Positions 1 through 7,351 are shown, counted from the first letter of the stretch. The stretch: DNA of 64,000 bases from Streptomyces cinerochromogenes (GCF_014648635.1 NZ_BMRM01000005.1:248001-312000), one strand, 5' to 3'. Notes: generated from the letters alone by a model not told the origin. Numbers and translations are program-made.

Positions 1-223
1 CGACCCCGTAGACGAGGACACCGGTGGCGAGGCCCGCGGTGGACTGCAGGGAGCGCGAGACGACTTCCACCTCGTGCTCGTGGGCGTGGGCGTCCTCGAA
101 GCCGATCGCCTTGTCGACGTGCGGTTCACCGAGGAAGTAGGCCGCGATCAGGGCGAGCACGCCGGCCGCGAGGCCGGCGAGCATGCCCCGTACGAGAAGG
201 TTCCGTACGGTTGCGGAGTTCAT
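1..223 (-). CDS. cbtA: Cobalt transporter subunit CbtA, 5' part only
   Basis: Only the first 74 codons lie in the window; the gene continues past the left edge. The start is an ATG at 223, 22 bases after the end of cbtB and in the same direction, so the two are one operon. The product begins MNSATVRNLLVRGML, followed by a hydrophobic helix (about residues 13-31), then a short acidic and histidine-rich stretch DAHAHEHE (about 44-51), then a second hydrophobic segment. This is the known N-terminal layout of CbtA, an inner-membrane protein predicted to import Co2+ for cobalamin synthesis. Family call is by recognition and by the adjacent CbtB and upstream cobalamin riboswitch. Confidence 0.85.
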   Translation of the reverse strand, partial: MNSATVRNLLVRGMLAGLAAGVLALIAAYFLGEPHVDKAIGFEDAHAHEHEVEVVSRSLQSTAGLATGVLVYGV

Positions 224-245
224 GGACGGGCGGAGTCCCCTCGCG

Positions 246-467
246 TCAGTGGCAGGGGAAGCCGAGCAGATGGCGGGCGTCGTGCACCCATTCGTGGACG
301 TCCGTGCCGTTGAACACGGAGGTGGCGCCCTGCTCGGCGCCGACGAAGTAGAGCAGGACCAGCATGAGGATGCCGAAGAAGACCGCCCAGGGAGCAACCG
401 CCTTCAGCGGCAGCTTGGCGGGGACGGCGGGGGTGGTGGCTGTCGGCCGGGCGACGGTCTGCGCCAT
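246..467 (-). CDS. cbtB: Cobalt transporter subunit CbtB
   Basis: A 73-residue protein with one membrane helix (about residues 26-46) and a histidine-rich C-terminus, HEWVHDARHLLGFPCH, which is the signature of CbtB and probably binds cobalt. The start MAQTV at 467 is chosen because a perfect AGGAGG ribosome site sits 7 bases upstream (475-480); a longer frame from 539 would run back into the riboswitch. It is the first gene after the cobalamin riboswitch, with cbtA directly downstream. The pair is expected to be repressed by cobalamin and to supply cobalt to the B12 pathway. Confidence 0.9.
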   Translation of the reverse strand: MAQTVARPTATTPAVPAKLPLKAVAPWAVFFGILMLVLLYFVGAEQGATSVFNGTDVHEWVHDARHLLGFPCH

Positions 468-514
468 GGCAGAACCTCCTCTGGGAGTTCGCGTCCCATC
501 TCGGTGGTGCACAG

Positions 515-650
515 GACGACGGCCACGGGTCTGACTCACGAACTCCCGAGCGGGTTCCGCATACAGTGGCGCGACCGTGCCGGATTCCCACCGGCTTCCG
601 TCGTGCCGTCGTCGATATCGCAGAGACCGTACCGCGCGACCGGCGTCCGG
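515..650 (-). promoter_or_regulatory. Cobalamin (B12) riboswitch upstream of cbtB
   Basis: Read on the minus strand, the RNA contains the conserved cobalamin aptamer elements in order: GGAAGCCGGUG then GAAUCCGGC (600 to about 572), the B12 box GCCACUGU (about 571-560) and GAGUCAGACCC (about 538-527). The expression platform lies between the aptamer and cbtB. Bases 547-539 (GGGAGUUCG on the RNA) are perfectly complementary to 491-483 (CGAACUCCC), which ends three bases before the cbtB AGGAGG site, so an alternative helix next to the ribosome site is possible. The boundaries are approximate. Confidence 0.9.
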
Positions 651-728
651 CCAAGACCGCCTCGGGCCGGGTGATCTTCCTCTCCCGCCGGGCGCGGAGC
701 CCGCCGGGGAAGGTGTGCCCGACGGGGC

Positions 729-1106
729 TCAGGGCTCGGCGCGCCGGCGCGGGGGCGTGAAGGCGTACAGGTCGAGGATGTCCGGCTGCGGCGCCACGCC
801 CGGGCCGCCGGCGCGCACCCAGGCGACGATGTCCTCGGTCGCGTCGGGGTCGTTGACGAGCCCCAGCCAGACGGGCCGCGCGCCGGCGGCCCGGCCGGTC
901 GTGGAGGGCTGTACGACGATGACGTTGGCCTGGTCGCACACGTCGAGGCAGTCGGAGATGCGCACGGGCACCTCCGCGCGCAGCCGCGCGGTCTGCGCCG
1001 CGTGGTCGCCGGTGACCTTGGGGCTGCCGCAGCAGCAGTCCCGGCACACGACGACCCGGCAGGGCACCGGTCCGCCCGATGTCTCTTTCGTCGGCCTCTC
1101 GGGCAC
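729..1106 (-). CDS. Thin-type (2Fe-2S) ferredoxin domain protein
   Basis: A small soluble protein of 125 residues. Four cysteine positions typical of thioredoxin-like 2Fe-2S ferredoxins are visible: CRDCCCGSPKV near the N-terminus and SDCLDVCDQANV about 35 residues later. These proteins carry electrons in redox steps and are often found beside cobalamin or cobalt genes, where a role in cobalt reduction has been suggested. Here the gene lies just upstream of the riboswitch and cbtBA, on the same strand. The start is uncertain: GTG at 1106 has GGAGG about 11 bases upstream, while GTG at 1199 or ATG at 1190 would add up to 31 residues rich in Gly and Thr. The specific role is inference. Confidence 0.75.
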   Translation of the reverse strand: MPERPTKETSGGPVPCRVVVCRDCCCGSPKVTGDHAAQTARLRAEVPVRISDCLDVCDQANVIVVQPSTTGRAAGARPVWLGLVNDPDATEDIVAWVRAGGPGVAPQPDILDLYAFTPPRRRAEP

Positions 1107-1253
1107 GCCCGTCCATCCCTCCCCGGAGGGGCGGGGGTTCCGGGAGGTCCCGGAGATCCGCCCGCCGTCTCCTCGCGTCGTGGTCATCATGTCATCCACG
1201 GTGACACCCCGGCCGCCGGACCCCGGCCCCCACCGTGCGGAGGGACTACGGCG

Positions 1254-1901
1254 TCACGGCGCGAGCAGCAGCACGTTCGCGCGGGACCTGGCGGCCTCGT
1301 AACGGCGGGCGACGTCCTGCCAGTTGACGACCTGCCACATCGCCTCGATGAAGTCCACCTTCTGGTTGCGGTACTGGAGGTAGAAGGCGTGCTCCCAGGC
1401 GTCGAAGACCAGGATCGGGGTGGAGCCCTGGCCGACGTTGCCCTGGTGGTCGTAGACCTGCTCCACGATCAGGCGCCCGCTCAGCGGCTCGTGGGCGAGA
1501 ACGCCCCAGCCCGAACCCTGGGTGGTGGCGGCGGCCTTGGACAGCTGGGTCTTGAAGGCGGCGAAGGAGCCGAAGGACTCCTTGATCGCCTCGGCCAGCT
1601 CGCCCACGCCGTCGGCGGCGAGGGGCTCACCGCCTCCGTCCTTCGGGCCGGTCATGTTCTGCCAGTAGATCGAGTGCAGGATGTGCCCGGAGAGGTGGAA
1701 GGCCAGGTTCTTCTCCAGTCCGTTGACCGAGCCCCACGCCTCCTTCTCCCGCGCCTCGGCGAGCTGCTCGAGGGTGTCGTTCGCGCCCTTCACATAGGCA
1801 GCGTGGTGCTTGTCGTGGTGCAGCTCGATGATCTCCGGGCTGATGACCGGGGCGAGCGCCGAGTAGTCGTACGGGAGCTCCGGGAGCGTGTACAGCGCCA
1901 T
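1254..1901 (-). CDS. sodF: Superoxide dismutase, Fe/Mn type (SodF-like)
   Basis: A 215-residue Fe/Mn superoxide dismutase that converts superoxide to oxygen and hydrogen peroxide in the cytoplasm. It begins [18 protein letters not shown] and shows the N-terminal metal histidine region [12 protein letters not shown], the GSGWG segment of the active site, and the C-terminal metal motif [13 protein letters not shown] with Asp and His ligands. In streptomycetes this enzyme (SodF/SodF2) is the iron form made when nickel is scarce. The ATG at 1901 is chosen because GGAGG lies 9 bases upstream; a TTG at 1907 is possible. A Nur-like box lies just upstream. Confidence 0.95.
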   Translation of the reverse strand: MALYTLPELPYDYSALAPVISPEIIELHHDKHHAAYVKGANDTLEQLAEAREKEAWGSVNGLEKNLAFHLSGHILHSIYWQNMTGPKDGGGEPLAADGVGELAEAIKESFGSFAAFKTQLSKAAATTQGSGWGVLAHEPLSGRLIVEQVYDHQGNVGQGSTPILVFDAWEHAFYLQYRNQKVDFIEAMWQVVNWQDVARRYEAARSRANVLLLAP

Positions 1902-1922
1902 GTCCAACGTCCTCCGACATTA

Positions 1923-1939
1923 TTGCGAATGACTTGCAG
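1923..1939. promoter_or_regulatory. Possible Nur (nickel) operator of sodF
   Basis: Two direct half-sites, TTGCGA and TTGCAG, are separated by exactly five bases, 22-38 bases upstream of the sodF start. This fits the published idea of a Nur box made of two TTGCaa-like elements with an n5 spacer in front of streptomycete sodF genes, quoted from memory. If right, nickel-loaded Nur represses sodF here. The match is imperfect and no footprint exists in this text. Confidence 0.45.
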
Positions 1940-2201
1940 CTGCACGTTAACAGCAAGAATCTCTGACTGCCGATCAGCCCTTGGTCCTAGGACCCCTCGT
2001 CCGCCTCCGAGACCCGGTGCGGACGCGGATCACTCGCACGAGGGATGCGGAGCAGTCACCCGAAACGCCTAATGACGGACCGTGCAGCCCTTGTCCCCAC
2101 TGGGTCGTCCCCGGGGTCGTCCCCCGTTCGGAGTTGCGGCCGTACGAGGGACATGAGTCCGTTGGTGTCGTGTCTTCCGGCTCTCACCACAGGAGGAGAC
2201 A

Positions 2202-2540
2202 GTGGGCACCAACGACAAGGGCCTGACGGCCGAGAAGCTGAACGTCGTCTTCGCGGTCCGCGTGATCGAGGGCGGCGAGCAGGGCTTCCTCGACCTGTAC
2301 GAGCACCTGCGGAAGTCCGTGGCCGGCACCCCCGGTCACATCGTCGAACGGCTCGGTGAGCCCGTGGACGACTCCCGCCAGTGGGTGATCACCAGTGAAT
2401 GGCGGTCGGCGGAGGACTTCTTCGCCTGGCAGCAGAGCGCCGAGCACCAGGAACTGGTGGCTCCGCTGCGCGAGTGGGTCGACCAGCGGCAGTCGATGCG
2501 GTTCCGCATCGTCAAGGAGACCAAGGGAGTCGCCTCATGA
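2202..2540 (+). CDS. Antibiotic biosynthesis monooxygenase (ABM) fold protein
   Basis: A 112-residue dimeric alpha+beta barrel protein of the ABM family. Members oxidise or rearrange aromatic or polyketide intermediates, often without a cofactor, though some only bind ligands. The core reads AEKLNVVFAVRVIEGG, then a helix with YEHLRK, then WVITSEWRSAEDFFAWQQS, the conserved strand and aromatic-rich helix of the fold. The GTG start at 2202 follows AGGAGGAGACA. It is the first gene of a four-gene operon: its stop overlaps the next start (ATGA at 2537-2540). The substrate is unknown; the neighbouring P450 and amidohydrolase make an aromatic or small-ring compound plausible. Confidence 0.75.
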   Translation: MGTNDKGLTAEKLNVVFAVRVIEGGEQGFLDLYEHLRKSVAGTPGHIVERLGEPVDDSRQWVITSEWRSAEDFFAWQQSAEHQELVAPLREWVDQRQSMRFRIVKETKGVAS

Positions 2541-3424
2541 CGCCCCCCGTGCACGGCCCCGTCGCCGTACTCGGCCTGGGCACGATGGGCGCCGGACTGG
2601 CCGGTCGCCTCCTCGACCAGGGGGTACAGGTCCGGGTCTGGAACCGTACCCCGGAGCGCGCCGCGCCGCTCGCCCGGGCGGGCGCCCACGTGGCCGCCAA
2701 CCCCGCCGACGCCGTCGCGGGCACGAGCGCCGCCCTCTGCGTGGTGGCCGACGGACAGGCCCTCGGCGCCGTGCTGCACGGACCGGGCGGCGTACTGGCC
2801 GAGGGCCCGTACCCGGGCGTCCTCGTCTGCGCGAGCACCGTCGCCCCCGAGGAGGTCGTCCAGATCGCCGGCGAGTTCCCCGCGGTCCTGGACGTCGGCA
2901 TGCTCGGCAACCGCGACCACGCGCGCGACGGGGAGCTGCGGCTCTTCGCCGGCGGCGAGCAGCGGGCGTTCGACACCGCCCGCCCGCTGCTGGAGACGCT
3001 GGGCAAGGAAGTGGTCCATCTGGGCGCACTCGGTTCCGGCATGCGGATGAAACTGCTCCTCAACCTGCTGATGGGCATAGAGGTGCAGGCGCTGGCCGAG
3101 GCCACCGAACTGGCGGACGCCTGCGGCCTCGACCGGCAGCTGGTCCTGAGGACCATCGCGGGCAGCGGATTCGCCTCGCCGGTGATGGCGTTCAAGTCCC
3201 GGCGGCTGGCCTCCGGCCGGTTCGACGAGCCGGACTTCCGGCTGCGGCTGATGGCGAAAGACCTCATGCTCGCTTCCAAGCAGGCGGCAGCCGTCGGCCT
3301 GACCCTGCCGCTGGCGAACGCCGCGGCGGAGACCCACGTCCGTGCCACCGAGCAGGGACTGGGCGACCAGGACTGTGCCGCGGTCACCCGCGCCCTCGCA
3401 CCGAAACCGGGAACCGACACGTGA
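2537..3424 (+). CDS. NAD(P)-dependent beta-hydroxyacid dehydrogenase/imine reductase-like protein
   Basis: A 295-residue protein of the 6-phosphogluconate dehydrogenase superfamily. The N-terminal Rossmann domain starts with VAVLGLGTMGAGLAGRL (GxGxxG), followed by VWNRTPERA, where Arg after Asn suggests a preference for NADPH. The second half has GSGMRMKLLLNLL, whose Lys aligns with the catalytic lysine of hydroxyisobutyrate dehydrogenases, and FDEPDFRLRLMAKDLMLAS, the usual family C-terminal segment. The serine- and glycine-rich substrate motif between the domains is CASTVAPEE. It is translationally coupled to the genes on both sides (ATGA before, GTGA after). It probably reduces a carbonyl or imine, or oxidises an alcohol, in the same pathway; the substrate is not predictable. 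Confidence 0.8.
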   Translation: MTPPVHGPVAVLGLGTMGAGLAGRLLDQGVQVRVWNRTPERAAPLARAGAHVAANPADAVAGTSAALCVVADGQALGAVLHGPGGVLAEGPYPGVLVCASTVAPEEVVQIAGEFPAVLDVGMLGNRDHARDGELRLFAGGEQRAFDTARPLLETLGKEVVHLGALGSGMRMKLLLNLLMGIEVQALAEATELADACGLDRQLVLRTIAGSGFASPVMAFKSRRLASGRFDEPDFRLRLMAKDLMLASKQAAAVGLTLPLANAAAETHVRATEQGLGDQDCAAVTRALAPKPGTDT

Positions 3425-4428
3425 TCATCGACATCCACGGGCATCTGTCCCCACCAGAGGCGGCGAAACGTTTCCCCATGCCGCCGAGCCTGACCGACGT
3501 GGACGGCATGCTCGCCGCGCGCGCCGAGGCCGGGATCGACCTCACCATCATCGGCAGCCCCGTCGGGGCGGGCGCGATGGCGCGCGTGCCGGGCGTGGAC
3601 AACTACGCCCAGCCGCGCGACCGGCTGCGCGGTTTCCACGCCTGGATGTCGGGGCTGATCCGCAGGTTCCCGGACCAGTTGCGCGGTTACGTGTACGCCA
3701 ACCCGTTCGGCGACGACGATCACCTCGAAGGGGTGCGGGAGACCCTGGAGGACCCCGCCTTCGTCGGTCTGATCACCACGTCGAGCGTGCACGGGGAGCT
3801 GCTCGGCTCGCAGCGCGCGGACTCCTTCTTCGCGCTCGCCGCGGAGGCGGGGGTGCCGGTCCTGGTGCACGCCCCGGCCGAACCGGTGGGCACGGAGCGG
3901 GTGGACCGGACCGGCTTCGTGGAGCAGATCGGGCGCTTCGGCGATGTCACCCTGGGCATGGCCATGATCGCCTTCGCGGGATGGCTGGACAAGTACCCCG
4001 GTCTGCGGCTGATCGGCGCGACCGGCGGCGGCGCGATGGCGCTGCTGCCGGAGCGCCTGCAGACGGCGGCGCGCCCCCGGCACTGGGCCGGGGGCGCGCC
4101 GCCCTCCGGCCGGCCCGGGCCGGGCGCCGCTTCACCGGGGGCCGCCGAGGCCCCCGACGAAGAGGGGGTGCGGCCGTCCGCCGACCCGGCCGCGGCGCTG
4201 CGGCGCATGTACGTCGACACGAGCCCGTTCAGCCCGGCGCACCTGAGTCTGAACGCCGAAGTGCTGGGGCCGGAGCGGATGTTGTTCGGCACCGACTCTC
4301 CGCCGATGGCGGCGCCGCTGGAGGACTTCGTCCACATGGTCGAGAAGCTCCCGGTCGACGCGGCCTCCCAGCAGCTCATCCTCGGCGGCAACGCACAAGC
4401 CCTCTTCGACCTCAGGAGTCGTCCGTGA
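3421..4428 (+). CDS. Amidohydrolase family 2 protein (ACMSD-type decarboxylase/hydrolase)
   Basis: A 335-residue TIM-barrel metalloenzyme. It begins VIIDIHGHLSPPE, with the HxH metal ligands, has PVLVHAPAEPV in mid-sequence (third metal His) and MLFGTDSPPM near the end (catalytic Asp), the usual order for the ACMSD and gamma-resorcylate decarboxylase subfamily, which splits C-C or C-O bonds of unsaturated ring-derived acids. A Pro/Gly/Ala-rich insert of about 40 residues (roughly 218-258) lies between ERLQTAA and LRRMYVDTSP, where relatives have a short loop. The GTG start overlaps the previous stop (GTGA), and its own stop overlaps the P450 start in the same way. The reaction is inference. 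Confidence 0.8.
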   Translation: MIIDIHGHLSPPEAAKRFPMPPSLTDVDGMLAARAEAGIDLTIIGSPVGAGAMARVPGVDNYAQPRDRLRGFHAWMSGLIRRFPDQLRGYVYANPFGDDDHLEGVRETLEDPAFVGLITTSSVHGELLGSQRADSFFALAAEAGVPVLVHAPAEPVGTERVDRTGFVEQIGRFGDVTLGMAMIAFAGWLDKYPGLRLIGATGGGAMALLPERLQTAARPRHWAGGAPPSGRPGPGAASPGAAEAPDEEGVRPSADPAAALRRMYVDTSPFSPAHLSLNAEVLGPERMLFGTDSPPMAAPLEDFVHMVEKLPVDAASQQLILGGNAQALFDLRSRP

Positions 4429-5666
4429 CCACCACGCACGAGGCCGTCGCCGCGGCCGAGCGGTGCACCCCGGAGTTCCGGCGGGATCCGCACGCGTTCT
4501 ACGCCCATCTGCGCACGGCGGCGCCGGTCTGCCCCATGAGACCGCCGCACGGCAACGAGACGTACCTCATCACCCGGTACGACGACGCGCGGGCCGCCCT
4601 GGCGGATCCGCGGCTGAGCAAGGACATGTACGGGGCGATGGACGCGTACCGGAGGATCTTCGGCGACTCGTCCGTCGCGCTGGACGACAACATGCTCAAC
4701 TCGGACGCGCCGAAGCACACCCGGCTGCGCCGGATGGTCAACTCCGCGTTCACGCCGCGGCGCGTGGAGGCGCTGCGGCCGCGGATCGAGGACATCGTCC
4801 GGAACCTGCTGGACGCGTGCCCGGCCCGGGAACCCTTCGACCTGCTGCCCGCGTTCGCGTTCCCGCTCCCGATCGCCGTGATCTGCGATCTGCTCGGCGT
4901 GCCGGCCGAGGACCGGACACGGATGCAGCAGCTGTCCACCACGGTGGCGCAGACCGGTTTCGGCGAGGAGGCCAAGCGTGCGCAACAGCAGGCGGAGGAG
5001 GCCCTGCACGCGTACTTCACCGCACTCATCGACGCCAAGCGGGAGCGCCCGGGTGACGATCTGCTGAGCGCGCTGATCGCGGTCCGGGACAACGACGACG
5101 CGCTCACCGAGAGCGAGCTGGTCTCCACCGCGTTCCTGCTGATGTTCGCCGGTCACAAGACGACCGCCTACCTCATCGGCAACGCCGTCCACCACCTGCT
5201 CTCCCACCCCGAGCAGCTCCGCGCCGTGCGGGAGGACCCGGACCTGACCCGGGCCGCGGTCGAGGAACTCGTGCGCTACGACGGCTCGGTGGAGAGCGCG
5301 ACGTTCCGCTACGCGACCGAGGACGTGGAGTACAGCGGGACGCTGATCCCCAAGGGCGCCCTGGTGCAGATCGCGATCAGCTCGGCCAACCGCGATCCGC
5401 AGAAGTTCGACTCACCGGACGAGCTGAACGTGACGCGGCCGGGCAACGCGCAGGACGCCCACCTCGGCTTCGGGCACGGCAGCCACTACTGCCTGGGCGC
5501 CCCGCTGGCCCGGCTGGAGACGCAGCTGGCGCTCACCCGTCTGTTCGACCGGTTCCCCCGGATGGCCCTGGCCCGCCCCGCCGAGGGTCCCCGGTGGCTG
5601 GAGGTGCCGTTCCCGGCCTTCCGCGGCCTCGCGGAACTGCCGGTGGTCCTCGACCCGGAGGGCTGA
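4425..5666 (+). CDS. Cytochrome P450 with altered I-helix motif
   Basis: A 413-residue class I bacterial P450. The haem loop is LGFGHGSHYCLGAPLARLE with the thiolate Cys at 356, and the ExxR motif is E281-R284. The I helix reads MFAGHKTTAYLIG: the usual AGxE/D-T acid-alcohol pair has Lys245 where nearly all P450s have Glu or Asp, while Thr246 and Thr247 remain. The PERF-like and membrane-free N-terminus fit a soluble enzyme that needs separate ferredoxin and reductase, neither of which is in this operon. It is the last of four overlapping genes; a strong hairpin follows at 5702. The altered proton-delivery site may mean a non-standard reaction. Confidence 0.92.
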   Translation: MTTTHEAVAAAERCTPEFRRDPHAFYAHLRTAAPVCPMRPPHGNETYLITRYDDARAALADPRLSKDMYGAMDAYRRIFGDSSVALDDNMLNSDAPKHTRLRRMVNSAFTPRRVEALRPRIEDIVRNLLDACPAREPFDLLPAFAFPLPIAVICDLLGVPAEDRTRMQQLSTTVAQTGFGEEAKRAQQQAEEALHAYFTALIDAKRERPGDDLLSALIAVRDNDDALTESELVSTAFLLMFAGHKTTAYLIGNAVHHLLSHPEQLRAVREDPDLTRAAVEELVRYDGSVESATFRYATEDVEYSGTLIPKGALVQIAISSANRDPQKFDSPDELNVTRPGNAQDAHLGFGHGSHYCLGAPLARLETQLALTRLFDRFPRMALARPAEGPRWLEVPFPAFRGLAELPVVLDPEG

Positions 5667-5701
5667 ACGAGAGCACCCCGCACCACCCGGTCGCCGCGCG
5701 C

Positions 5702-5727
5702 GGCCGGGCGGCTCGCGGTGCCCGGCC
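5702..5727. terminator. Perfect stem-loop between convergent P450 and XRE genes
   Basis: GGCCGGGC (5702-5709) and GCCCGGCC (5720-5727) form an 8-bp GC stem with a 10-base loop, 36 bases past the P450 stop. It lies between two convergent genes and so could terminate both. There is no T-run, as is common in actinomycetes. Confidence 0.55.
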
Positions 5728-5747
5728 GCCGTGGGTCCTGCTCGCTC

Positions 5748-5801
5748 CGCGGGTTCCGCCCCCTGCGCGGATTCCGCCTCCTCCGCGGGTTCCGCCTCCT
5801 C
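5748..5801. repeat. Three tandem 18-bp repeats
   Basis: Units CGCGGGTTCCGCCCCCTG, CGCGGATTCCGCCTCCTC and CGCGGGTTCCGCCTCCTC follow each other without gaps in the space between the convergent P450 and XRE genes. The units differ at three positions. No function is evident; it may be a slippage product. Confidence 0.85.
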
Positions 5802-5820
5802 CGCGCCGTGACCGACGCCC

Positions 5821-6399
5821 TCACCCTGTCGCGCCGGGCGGCAGGTGGACCGTCATGACCAGGTGGCAGCTCTCGGTGCCGGTGCCGCGGTAGGTGTGCG
5901 GGGCGTCGGCGTCGAAGGTGGCGGTCTGGCCGGCTTCCACGGTGTGTTCGGTGCCGTCGACGACCAGCGTCATCCGGCCGGCGGTGACGCTGACGGTCTC
6001 CACGACCCCGGACTGATGGGGGTGGCTGGGGTACTCCTCCCCCGGTTCCAGCCGCCAGCACCAGACCTCGACCGGGGCCGGGCCCGACGTCGTCAGCATG
6101 AGCCGGGCCTCGCTGCCCCGCGCCCCGGTCCACAGGGGTGCCACCGCCTCGGCGGAGACGACGCGGACGCGGCCCTCGGCCGGGCCCTCCAGCAGCGCGG
6201 ACACCGAGACGCCGAGGGTGTCGGCCAGCCGGACGAGGGTGGCGAAGTTGGGGTTGCCCTGGGCCTTCTCCAGGCCGACGAGGGCGCCCTTGCTGACCTG
6301 GGCGCGCCGGCCGAGTTCGTCCAGGGACAGACCGGCGCGGGTGCGGGCCGCCCTCACGTTGCGCGCGAGCGCCTGGAGGGCTGCGGCCGTCTCGGCCAT
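5821..6399 (-). CDS. XRE-family regulator with C-terminal cupin sensor domain
   Basis: A 192-residue transcription factor. Residues about 8-65 form an HTH_3 domain (LARNVRAARTRAGLSLDELGRRAQVSKGALVGLEKAQGNPNFATL split here by the two helices), and residues about 110-190 a small cupin barrel with WRLEPGEEYPSHPHQSGVVE, which carries the His residues expected of a metal or small-molecule site, and DAPHTYRG. Such proteins usually repress their own gene and a neighbour until a ligand binds the cupin. The ATG at 6399 is chosen because the HTH starts soon after and upstream sequence contains the repeat operator. It is divergent from an EamA transporter that is its likely target. Confidence 0.88.
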   Translation of the reverse strand: MAETAAALQALARNVRAARTRAGLSLDELGRRAQVSKGALVGLEKAQGNPNFATLVRLADTLGVSVSALLEGPAEGRVRVVSAEAVAPLWTGARGSEARLMLTTSGPAPVEVWCWRLEPGEEYPSHPHQSGVVETVSVTAGRMTLVVDGTEHTVEAGQTATFDADAPHTYRGTGTESCHLVMTVHLPPGATG

Positions 6400-6441
6400 C
6401 CGATCACTTCCTCGCGAGGGGACCATCACAATGCACCGGGC

Positions 6442-6500
6442 GGTCGTTCGGTTGACACGCGACGGTCGTTTCGTTGTACGGTTCGGTCGTTCCATTGATT
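6442..6500. promoter_or_regulatory. Three direct repeats in the XRE/EamA divergent promoter region
   Basis: Near-identical elements start at 6442 (GGTCGTTCGGTTGAC), 6464 (GGTCGTTTCGTTGTA) and 6485 (GGTCGTTCCATTGAT). They are 22 and 21 bases apart, that is two helical turns, so proteins bound at each would lie on one face of the DNA. A TTGACA hexamer (6452-6457) overlaps the first repeat and could be the -35 box of the transporter gene starting at 6515. The likely ligand is the XRE-cupin protein. Confidence 0.6.
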
Positions 6501-6514
6501 GTAAGGGATGTACC

Positions 6515-7351
6515 GTGATCGCTCTGCTGCTGGCTCTGGGCAGCTCCCTCGCCTACGGATGCGCCGACTTCCTCGGCGGCCTCGGCGCCCGCAAGGCCCA
6601 TGTGCTGCGGACGGTGATGGTCGCGGCTCCGGCCTCGCTCATGGTCGAGCTGCTGCTGTGGCCGTTCCTCGGCGCCTCGTTCGACACCTCCACCCTGGCC
6701 TGGGGCGCGGCCTCCGGGGTCGCCTCGGCCGCCGCGTTCGCCCTGCTCTACCGCACGCTGGCGATCGGCCCGATGAACGTGCTGTCGCCCGTGACCGCGC
6801 TGGTCTCCGCCGCACTGCCGGTCGGGGTCGGACTGCTCCAGGGCGAGCACCTGACTACCGCCGGGCTGGCCGGCCTGCCGCTGGCGCTGGTGGCGGTGGT
6901 GCTGGTCAGCGCCGGACACGGGGCCGGCGCGGCGCGCCCCTCGGGTACGGCGCTGCTGCTGGCGCTCGGCGCGGGCGCCGCCATCGCGCTCCAGCTGGTC
7001 TGCCTGCACCAGGCCCCGTCCGACAGCGGCGTGGCCCCGTTGATCACCGGCCGTGCGGTCTCCTCCGCCGTCACCCTGGCCGCGGCCGGGCTGCTGCGCC
7101 GCAGGCTCGGCTCCGAGCGGCCGGCGTACGCGATGTCCGCCACGGCGGGCGTGCTGGACTCGGTGGCGAACCTGCTGTTCCTGCTGGCCGCCCGGAGCGG
7201 GGACCTCACGATCGTGGCCGTGGTCACCGCCCTCTACCCGGCCGGCACGGTCCTGCTGGCCCGCGGCGTGCTCGCCGAACGCATCCACCGCGGCCAGCTC
7301 GTCGGCCTGGGTACGGCCGCGGTCGCCGTCAGTCTCCTCGCCCTCACCTGA
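6515..7351 (+). CDS. EamA/DMT-family transporter
   Basis: A 278-residue integral membrane protein with about ten hydrophobic helices and two internally related halves, the layout of drug/metabolite transporters that export amino acids, metabolites or toxic compounds. The first half contains FALLYRTLAIGPMNVLSPVTALVSAALPVGVG and the second LLFLLAARSGDLTIVAVVTALYPAGTVLLA in two pieces, both with the family pattern of a helix ending in alternating small residues before a proline turn. The GTG at 6515 follows AAGGGAT. The substrate is not predictable. The divergent XRE-cupin gene and the repeated operator suggest ligand-induced export. Confidence 0.85.
   Translation: MIALLLALGSSLAYGCADFLGGLGARKAHVLRTVMVAAPASLMVELLLWPFLGASFDTSTLAWGAASGVASAAAFALLYRTLAIGPMNVLSPVTALVSAALPVGVGLLQGEHLTTAGLAGLPLALVAVVLVSAGHGAGAARPSGTALLLALGAGAAIALQLVCLHQAPSDSGVAPLITGRAVSSAVTLAAAGLLRRRLGSERPAYAMSATAGVLDSVANLLFLLAARSGDLTIVAVVTALYPAGTVLLARGVLAERIHRGQLVGLGTAAVAVSLLALT

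Noticed and set aside
2512..4083. Long minus-strand frames across the P450 operon
   Set aside because: They lie antisense to four well-supported overlapping genes and have no recognisable domain.
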